This document shows, piece by piece, positions 6,795 to 11,552 of a stretch of DNA of 11,552 nt. A program made the translations under genes and the position numbers. The notes under the pieces were generated by a model that did no database searches, was not told the origin of the DNA, and saw nothing but the letters and a program-made list of their open reading frames with translations. Source of the DNA: an uncultured Eubacteriales bacterium. GTDB taxonomy: Bacteria; Bacillota; Clostridia; Oscillospirales; Oscillospiraceae. Each line of letters begins with the position of its first letter. The stretch's first letter is position 1. The stretch is from positions 1 through 11,552 of the forward strand of contig ONVR01000313.1 of the NCBI GenBank assembly GCA_900321335.1. Direction: 5' to 3'.

Positions 6795-9115
6795 AAAAGA
6801 CGGTTTTACGGGCCCTGTCTCTGGCTCTGTGCGGGACCCTGGTTTTCAGCGGCGTGGGCGCGATCGCCCTGGCCGCCAACGGCAGCGGAAGCAAGCCGGA
6901 GCAGACGGAGCAGACGGAACAGACGGCGGCGCCCGCCGCCGAGGCAGCGGGGACGAAAACCCGGAGCGGCCGGGATGAAAAGGACGAGACGGTCTACGTA
7001 TTCACCGACGCCGCCGGCGCCGTGAACAAGATCATCGTCAGCGACTGGATCAAAAACGCCGGCGGCAGCGATTCCGTGACGGACGTCTCGGACCTGGAGG
7101 ACGTGGAGACCGTCAAGGGAGACGCCGTCTGTGAGCGGGACGGCGGCAGCCTGGTGTGGAAGACCGGCGGCGCCGACGTGTACTATCAGGGCAGCAGCGA
7201 CAAGCAGCCCCCGGTGAAGCTCACCGTCTCCTACACCCTCGACGGCGTGCCCGTCACAGCCGACGCCCTGGCGGGCCGGAGCGGCCGGGTGACCATCCGC
7301 TTTGACTATGAGAACCTCCGGTATCAGATGATGCAGGTGGGCGGCAAGAGCGAAAAGATCTGCGTGCCCTTCACCGCGATCACCGGCATGGTGCTGGACG
7401 AGGACGTGTTTTCCAACGTGGAGGTCACAAACGGCAAAGCCGTCAACGACGGCAGCCGCACGGTTGCGGTGGGCGTGGCACTGCCCGGTATGCAGGAGAG
7501 TCTGGGCGTGGATCCGGAAAAGTACGCCGTGCCGTCCTACGTGGAGATCGCCGCGGACGTGAAGAATTTTAAGATGGGCATGACGATGACGCTGATCACC
7601 GCGGAGCCTTTGGGTCAGCTGGACCTCGGGTCCGTCACCGACCTGTCCGGTCTGTCCGACTCCCTGAGCGAGCTGACGGACGCCATGGGCCGGCTCACCG
7701 ACGGCTCTCTGGCCCTCTATGACGGCCTGTCCACCCTGCAGGAGAAGACGGGGGCGCTGTCGGGAGGCGTGGATCAGCTCACCGACGGGGCCCTGACCCT
7801 GCGGGACGGGGCCGGACAGCTCTCGGAGGGCGCTGCCGCCGTGCAGAACGGCGCCGCGGAGCTCTATGCGGGACTCAACGCGCTGGACGCCAACAGCGCC
7901 GATCTCAACAGCGGCGCGGAAGAGGTCTTCAACAGCCTCCTGTCCGCGGCGAATACCCAGCTTGCCGCCGGGGGCCTGGACGTCCCCGCCCTGAGCATTT
8001 CCAACTACGCGGACGTCCTGTCCGGCGTCATCAGCTCTCTGGACGAAAACGCGGTTTATGACCGGGCCCTGGCCCAGGTCACCGCCGCCGTAGAGGCCCG
8101 GCGCGGCGAGATCCGTGACCAGGTGACCCAGGCCGTGAGACAGCAAGTGACCCAGGCCGTGCAGCAGGCCGTCCGGGCAGAGGTGGAAACGCAGGTGACG
8201 GACGCCGTCCGTCAGCAGATCACCCCCCAGGTGAAGCAGGCGGTTAAGGAGACCGTCACCGCACAGGTCATTCAGACCGCCACCGGCATGGACCCGGAGA
8301 CCTATCAGGCGGCGGTGGCCGACGGACGGGTGGATGAGGAGACCCAGGCAGCCGTCAGCGCCGCCGTGGCGGAAAAGCTGGCAAGCGACGAGGTGCAGCA
8401 GACCATAGCCGGCACGGTTGAGGCGCAGCTGCTGGGCGACGAGGCCCAGAGCGCCATCGCCGGGAACGTGGAGACCCAGATGGCCTCCGCCGACGTGCAG
8501 GCCATGATCCAGTCCGGGATCGACGGGCAGATGGCCGACCCCGAGATCGGCTCCACCATTTCGGAACAGACGGAATACCAGGTCCAGAAGGCCATTGCCG
8601 ACACCATGGCCGGCAGCGAGGTCCAGGCCCAGCTCTCCGCCGCGGCGGCGGGAGCCCAACAGGTCATCGCCCTGAAAACCTCTCTGGACAGCTACAACGC
8701 CTTTTATCTGGGCATCCGGGCCTACACCGGCGGCGTTTCCCAGGCCGCCCGGGGGGCCGGGACACTGAAGGACGGCACGGATACCCTCGAGGCCGGGGCG
8801 GCCGCCCTCTATACCGGAGCCAACGACCTGTATACCGGCGCCCAGACTGTCCGGGACGCCATGCCGGCGCTTACCGACGGCGTGGACCAGCTCACCGACG
8901 GGGCAAAGCAGCTCGCCGACGGCTTGAAGGCCTTTGATGAGCAGGGTGTGGAAAAGCTGGTGGAGGCGCTGGACGGCGACCTCAAGGGGCTGATGGAGCG
9001 GCTGAACGCCATGGCCGAAGCCGCCGGCGCGTACCGGACCTTCTCCGGCCTGTCCGGGGATATGGACGGGCAGGTGAAGTTCCTCTATCGCACCGAGGGA
9101 ACGAAAAATCACTGA
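6791..9115 (+). CDS. Secreted protein with Leu-x-x-Gly heptads and 17-residue repeats (YhgE/Pip-like extracellular part)
   Basis: This 774-residue exported protein starts with a signal peptide (MKKTVLRALSLALCGTLVF, Ala-rich cleavage area near 28-30). A low-complexity EQT linker follows (37-45). A beta-rich region (about 55-270; YVFTDAAGAVNKIIVSDW, DVYYQG, LAGRSGRVTIRFDYEN) is of a type I associate with clostridial heptad proteins. A first block of LxxG heptads lies at about 302-382 and a helical Gln/Ala/Val-rich stretch at about 430-640, including four 17-residue repeats (531-598). A second LxxG block lies at about 655-715 (LTDGAKQLADGLKAF). Such heptads occur in the extracellular part of YhgE/Pip proteins, but the C-terminal membrane domain of that family is absent: no helix follows and the protein ends with a charged tail. 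GGAGG (6776-6780) lies 10 bases before ATG, which overlaps the transporter stop. It is probably a rod-like outer partner of the MMPL protein; this is inferred from gene order. Confidence 0.85.
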   Translation: MKKTVLRALSLALCGTLVFSGVGAIALAANGSGSKPEQTEQTEQTAAPAAEAAGTKTRSGRDEKDETVYVFTDAAGAVNKIIVSDWIKNAGGSDSVTDVSDLEDVETVKGDAVCERDGGSLVWKTGGADVYYQGSSDKQPPVKLTVSYTLDGVPVTADALAGRSGRVTIRFDYENLRYQMMQVGGKSEKICVPFTAITGMVLDEDVFSNVEVTNGKAVNDGSRTVAVGVALPGMQESLGVDPEKYAVPSYVEIAADVKNFKMGMTMTLITAEPLGQLDLGSVTDLSGLSDSLSELTDAMGRLTDGSLALYDGLSTLQEKTGALSGGVDQLTDGALTLRDGAGQLSEGAAAVQNGAAELYAGLNALDANSADLNSGAEEVFNSLLSAANTQLAAGGLDVPALSISNYADVLSGVISSLDENAVYDRALAQVTAAVEARRGEIRDQVTQAVRQQVTQAVQQAVRAEVETQVTDAVRQQITPQVKQAVKETVTAQVIQTATGMDPETYQAAVADGRVDEETQAAVSAAVAEKLASDEVQQTIAGTVEAQLLGDEAQSAIAGNVETQMASADVQAMIQSGIDGQMADPEIGSTISEQTEYQVQKAIADTMAGSEVQAQLSAAAAGAQQVIALKTSLDSYNAFYLGIRAYTGGVSQAARGAGTLKDGTDTLEAGAAALYTGANDLYTGAQTVRDAMPALTDGVDQLTDGAKQLADGLKAFDEQGVEKLVEALDGDLKGLMERLNAMAEAAGAYRTFSGLSGDMDGQVKFLYRTEGTKNH
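6899..6925 (+). repeat. Three 9-bp repeats encoding Glu-Gln-Thr
   Basis: GAGCAGACG occurs at 6899-6907 and 6908-6916, and GAACAGACG at 6917-6925. They encode EQT three times in the linker just after the signal peptide of the secreted protein. Such tracts change length easily. Confidence 0.8.
8381..8584 (+). repeat. Four tandem 51-bp units encoding a 17-residue repeat
   Basis: Units begin at 8381, 8432, 8483 and 8534 and encode ASDEVQQTIAGTVEAQL, LGDEAQSAIAGNVETQM, ASADVQAMIQSGIDGQM and ADPEIGSTISEQTEYQV. Shared features are an acidic residue at position 3 or 4, a hydrophobic residue at 5, Ile at 9, and Gln followed by a hydrophobic residue at 16-17 in the first three units. The fourth is more divergent, and a partial unit (AGSEVQAQL) follows shortly after. 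The units are inside the secreted protein, between its two heptad blocks. They are well diverged at DNA level, so the duplication is old. Confidence 0.7.
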
Positions 9116-9170
9116 AGACCAAAAGACAGAAGAAGGCGCTGAAATTACAAGACGAAAAGGAGGAGTTAAG

Positions 9171-10541
9171 ATGACGAGCATCCGGCATCGTGTAGAGAGA
9201 AAAGCGTTTCAGTCCGCCCTGGAGAAAATCGTCAGCCGGGTACAGACGGAAAACGCCGGGGAAGTGGCCGACGGCCTGATCAACATGGTACAGCGGATCC
9301 TGGGAGAGACCTGGACGGACGAGACCTACCGGCGGCTGCACGCGATCGCTGAAGACCCGGAGAGCAAGTGGGCCCGGTACGCCGACCGGGTGATCCGGCA
9401 GACGGACCCGAAGATCCTGACGACGTTTCTGCTCAACGCCGCCTATGAGGGCGGGTTCCGGGGCTTCAAAACGGCCCAGAAGGCGTCGCAGAAGTACGAT
9501 ATGAACGTCCCCTGGATCGTGCTGATGGACCCCACCAGCGCCTGCAATATGCACTGCACCGGCTGCTGGGCGGCGGAATACGGCCACAAGCAGAGTCTGT
9601 CCTATGAGGTCATGGACAAGGTGCTCACCGAGGGCAAGCCCCTGGGGCTCCACGCCTGCCTGTTCACCGGCGGCGAGCCGCTGCTGCGCAAAAAGGACAT
9701 CCTCCGGCTCTGTGAGGAGCACCGGGACGTGGCCTTCCACGCTTTTACCAACGGCACCCTCATCGACGACGCTTTCTGTCAGGACCTGCTGCGGGTGGGC
9801 AATTTCTTCGTGTCCGTGAGCCTGGAGGGGTTTGCCGAGGCCAACGACTCCCGCCGGGGCCAGGGCCACTTTGAGCAGGCCATCCGGGCCATGGAGCTGA
9901 TGCACAGCTATAAGATCCCCTTCGGCGTGTCCATCTGCTACACCAGTCAGAACTACCGGGACGTCACCAGTGACGAATTTCTGGATATGCTCATCGAAAA
10001 GGGCTGCGATTTCGCCTGGTACTTCCACTATATGCCCGTGGGCATGGACGCCTCGGAGGAGCTGCTGCTCACGCCGGAGCAGCGGACCTACGTCAAGGAC
10101 CGGATCCGCCAGATCCGGGGCTACGAGGGCGGCAAGGAGATCTTTGCCATCGATTTCCAGAACGACGGTGAGTTCGTGGGCGGCTGCGTGGCGGGGGGCA
10201 AGTATTACTGCCACATCAACGCCGCGGGAGACGTGGAGCCCTGCGTGTTCGTGCACTACTCCGGGGCCAACGTCAACGAGATGTCCTTCCTGGACTGCCT
10301 GCGGCAGCCCCTGTTTGCCGCCTACCGGGAGGGCCAGCCCTTCAACGGCAACCACCTGCGGCCCTGTCCCATGCTGGAAAATCCGGCGCTGCTGCGGGAA
10401 ATGGTGGCGAAAACCGGCGCCCGCTCCACGGATCTGGAGGCCCCGGAGCCGGTGGAGCACCTGTGCGGCAAGTGCGACCGCTACGCGGAGCACTGGGCCC
10501 CGGTGGCGGACCGGCTGTGGCAGGAGAGCCACGGCGCCTGA
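9171..10541 (+). CDS. Radical SAM enzyme with SPASM-like C-terminal cysteines
   Basis: This 456-residue iron-sulfur enzyme should split S-adenosylmethionine to start a radical reaction on an unknown substrate. An N-terminal helical region (1-110) precedes the radical SAM core. The cluster-binding CxxxCxxC is CNMHCTGC (C125, C129, C132), followed by a Trp, and the SAM-binding FTGGEPLL is at 165-172. The C-terminal third holds cysteines at 339, 347, 358, 376, 399, 432 and 435, including GDVEPCVF and LCGKC. This resembles a SPASM/twitch domain with one or more auxiliary clusters, as found in peptide-modifying and some small-molecule radical SAM enzymes. The start has AAGGAGG (9157-9163) seven bases upstream. 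It lies 55 bp after the secreted-protein gene with no terminator between, and is followed by a strong one, so it is probably the last gene of the transporter unit. The family is secure; the substrate is not known. Confidence 0.92.
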   Translation: MTSIRHRVERKAFQSALEKIVSRVQTENAGEVADGLINMVQRILGETWTDETYRRLHAIAEDPESKWARYADRVIRQTDPKILTTFLLNAAYEGGFRGFKTAQKASQKYDMNVPWIVLMDPTSACNMHCTGCWAAEYGHKQSLSYEVMDKVLTEGKPLGLHACLFTGGEPLLRKKDILRLCEEHRDVAFHAFTNGTLIDDAFCQDLLRVGNFFVSVSLEGFAEANDSRRGQGHFEQAIRAMELMHSYKIPFGVSICYTSQNYRDVTSDEFLDMLIEKGCDFAWYFHYMPVGMDASEELLLTPEQRTYVKDRIRQIRGYEGGKEIFAIDFQNDGEFVGGCVAGGKYYCHINAAGDVEPCVFVHYSGANVNEMSFLDCLRQPLFAAYREGQPFNGNHLRPCPMLENPALLREMVAKTGARSTDLEAPEPVEHLCGKCDRYAEHWAPVADRLWQESHGA

Positions 10542-10558
10542 AGCGCGCAAAAAAGGTA

Positions 10559-10592
10559 CGGCGCCCGTGAGTCGGATCACGGGCGCCGTTTT
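10559..10592 (+). terminator. Intrinsic terminator after the radical SAM gene
   Basis: A perfect 12-bp stem, CGGCGCCCGTGA (10559-10570) with TCACGGGCGCCG (10577-10588), has a 6-base loop and is followed by TTTT. It starts 17 bases after the radical SAM stop codon and should end the transporter unit. Confidence 0.85.
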
Positions 10593-10624
10593 GCCCGCCG
10601 GCTGGGCAAGCGGGACGTGGGGGC

Positions 10625-10662
10625 CCTCCGCCGGGACGCGGCGGGCCTGCGCCCCGCGGAGG
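10625..10662. repeat. GC-rich inverted repeat between two terminators
   Basis: CCTCCGC (10625-10631) and GCGGAGG (10656-10662) are perfect inverted copies around a very G/C-rich centre that can fold further (CCGCC with GGCGG). It has no T-run and no recognised role. The stretch 10593-10676 holds no gene I can support. Confidence 0.35.
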
Positions 10663-10676
10663 TCTGACCGGAAATG

Positions 10677-10705
10677 GCCGCTCTCACACAGAGAGCGGCT
10701 TTTTT
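10677..10705 (+). terminator. Second intrinsic terminator upstream of the HAD gene
   Basis: A 9-bp stem, GCCGCTCTC (10677-10685) with GAGAGCGGC (10691-10699), has a 5-base loop and is followed by TTTTTT (10700-10705). It follows the first terminator by about 85 bp with no recognised gene between. It may be a back-up terminator or end a short transcript. Confidence 0.8.
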
Positions 10706-10726
10706 CTGCCCGTTTCCGGAAAAACC

Positions 10727-10756
10727 GTGGCAAAAAAGTCCCCGGCGTGGTATCAT
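10727..10756 (+). promoter_or_regulatory. Promoter of the HAD phosphatase gene (extended -10)
   Basis: GTGGCA (10727-10732) and TATCAT (10751-10756) are 18 bases apart, with TGG directly before the -10. The -35 is weak but the extended -10 compensates. The start point would be near 10763, giving a leader of about 22 bases. The upstream terminator fits independent transcription of the next gene. Confidence 0.5.
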
Positions 10757-10784
10757 ATCCTCAAACGCGAATTCGGAGTGACGT

Positions 10785-11423
10785 ATGTACCAATTATATC
10801 TGTTCGATTTTGACTATACCCTGGCCCGGTCGGAAAAGGGGATCCTGCTGTGCTTCCGCCGGGTGCTGGACCGGTACGGCTATACAGACCTCACCGACGA
10901 CGCCCTCCGGCGGGTGATCGGCTACACCCTGGCCGACGGCTTCCGGATGCTCACGGGTCAGACGGACCCGGCGGTGCTGGATCGGTACTGGCGGGAGTAT
11001 GAGGACGAGGCCCACCGGATCATGACGGACAACACGACCCTGTACCCGGACGCCATCCCCGTGCTGACGGCCTTGAAGGACGCCGGGGCCAAGGTGGGCA
11101 TCATCTCCAGCAAGCACCGCTCCCTGGTCACGGAGGCCATGGAGCGCTACGGGGCCATGGGGTACATCGACCTGCTGGTAGGGGTGTCGGACGTGGCGCG
11201 GGCAAAGCCCGATCCCGCCGGGATCCTGTTTGCCCTGGAGACGCTGGGGGCGGCCCGGGAGGAGACCCTCTACTGCGGCGACAGCTTCATCGACGCCCAG
11301 GCGGCCCAAAACGCCGGGGTGCCCTTTGCCGCCGTCACCACGGGCACCACCTCGGCGGCGGACTTCGCCGGGTATCCCTGCGTGGCGGTCATGGAGCGGC
11401 TGGGCCGGATCCTGGAGCTGTAA
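10785..11423 (+). CDS. HAD-superfamily hydrolase, phosphoglycolate-phosphatase-like
   Basis: This 212-residue soluble phosphatase has all four HAD motifs. Motif I is DFDYT with nucleophile D8 and general acid D10. Motif II is S108 in GIISSKH, motif III is K141 in AKPDP, and motif IV is GDSFID with D166 and D170. The helical insert between motifs I and II (about 16-85) is a C1-type cap, as in the Gph/PpaX/beta-phosphoglucomutase subgroup. Asp followed by Tyr-Thr in motif I and the ISSKH signature fit Gph/PpaX-like enzymes, which clear 2-phosphoglycolate or pyrophosphate. The exact substrate cannot be read from sequence. The start has GGAG at 10775-10778, six bases before ATG. It stands alone between a terminator with its own promoter and a convergent gene. 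Confidence 0.9.
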   Translation: MYQLYLFDFDYTLARSEKGILLCFRRVLDRYGYTDLTDDALRRVIGYTLADGFRMLTGQTDPAVLDRYWREYEDEAHRIMTDNTTLYPDAIPVLTALKDAGAKVGIISSKHRSLVTEAMERYGAMGYIDLLVGVSDVARAKPDPAGILFALETLGAAREETLYCGDSFIDAQAAQNAGVPFAAVTTGTTSAADFAGYPCVAVMERLGRILEL

Positions 11424-11454
11424 AAAAAACACCGGAGCGTTTCCGCTCCGGTGT
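11422..11454 (-). terminator. Intrinsic terminator for the minus-strand gene at the right edge
   Basis: An 11-bp stem, ACACCGGAGCG (11429-11439) with CGCTCCGGTGT (11444-11454), has a 4-base loop. On the minus strand it is followed by a run of eight T (11429-11422). On the plus strand no T-run follows, so it mainly serves the leftward gene. Its T-run abuts the TAA stop of the convergent HAD gene. Confidence 0.8.
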
Positions 11455-11469
11455 GGGGATCGTCCGCGA

Positions 11470-11552
11470 TCAGGCGATGATGTTCAGAATCAGGGTCAGC
11501 ACCCAGAAGGCCAGGCCGAACCACTTGGTGGCTTTGGCCAGACGGGAGTCCA
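11470..11552 (-). CDS. secG: Probable SecG, C-terminal end only
   Basis: Reading leftward from the edge, 26 codons end at TGA (11472-11470). They encode a basic stretch, DSRLAKATKW, then a hydrophobic helix, FGLAFWVLTLILNIIA, running to the stop. This fits the C-terminal second helix of SecG, the small subunit of the SecYEG protein-export channel: in Firmicutes SecG a Ser/Lys-rich loop with LxKxT leads into a final helix that ends the protein. A terminator follows 16 bases later, so it is the last or only gene of its transcript. The fragment is short, so another small membrane protein remains possible. Confidence 0.65.
   Translation of the reverse strand, partial: DSRLAKATKWFGLAFWVLTLILNIIA

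Noticed and set aside
9116..9170. Small precursor-peptide gene for the radical SAM enzyme
   Set aside because: The 55-base gap holds only an A-rich leader with the ribosome binding site; no reading frame of useful length is present.
6806..9181. Long minus-strand frame (791 codons) opposite the secreted-protein gene
   Set aside because: It mirrors the repeat structure of the plus-strand gene and has no signal peptide, domain or ribosome binding site of its own.
10542..10667. Readthrough of the radical SAM stop into about 41 in-frame codons ending at TGA near 10667
   Set aside because: The stretch crosses a strong terminator hairpin and its Arg/Ala-rich content is expected by chance at this G/C.
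9970..10917. Plus-strand frame overlapping the radical SAM and HAD genes
   Set aside because: Ser/Arg/Thr-rich shadow that spans two terminators and shows no domain.
1..11552. CRISPR array, tRNA, rRNA, insertion sequence or attachment site
   Set aside because: No spaced direct repeats of CRISPR type, no tRNA cloverleaf, no transposase and no terminal inverted repeats were seen on reading both strands.

Overview
The window reads as high-GC Firmicutes chromosome. The best guess is a gut-type Clostridia member near Oscillospiraceae. This rests on the strong G/C preference at third codon positions, AGGAGG-type ribosome binding sites, sigma-A-like promoters with extended -10 elements, a clostridial-style RecD2, and short ATGA gene overlaps. 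No rRNA, tRNA, CRISPR, insertion sequence or phage gene was seen. The lineage is an inference from style, not a database result.

Layout. On the minus strand, 1-1872 holds most of a RecD2-type helicase, whose C-terminus lies beyond the left edge. Divergent from it, a reading frame with a good ribosome binding site starts at GTG 2004. It encodes a short membrane-anchored segment and then runs, with no stop, in frame into an ornithine carbamoyltransferase whose normal start is ATG 2373 and which has its own promoter just upstream. A TetR-family regulator (3423-4010) follows and ends inside an intrinsic terminator.

The core of the window (4090-10541) is a tight four-gene unit: a six-helix DUF308-like membrane protein, an MMPL/RND-type transporter, a large secreted protein with Leu-x-x-Gly heptads and a 17-residue tandem repeat, and a radical SAM enzyme with a SPASM-like cysteine-rich C-terminus. 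The first three genes are joined by 4-bp ATGA overlaps and the fourth follows after 55 bp with no terminator between. A palindrome lies between the tetR terminator and the first gene of the unit and could be the regulator's operator. The working model is a TetR-controlled envelope system: a transporter with an exported rod-like partner, a small membrane accessory protein, and a radical SAM enzyme that may modify a substrate or partner. The functional link is inferred from gene order.

After the unit come two intrinsic terminators about 85 bp apart, a promoter, and a HAD-superfamily phosphatase (10785-11423). It converges on the C-terminal end of a SecG-like gene on the minus strand at the right edge, with a terminator for that gene in between. 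The most interesting points are the in-frame junction upstream of the carbamoyltransferase and the transporter/heptad-repeat/radical SAM operon.
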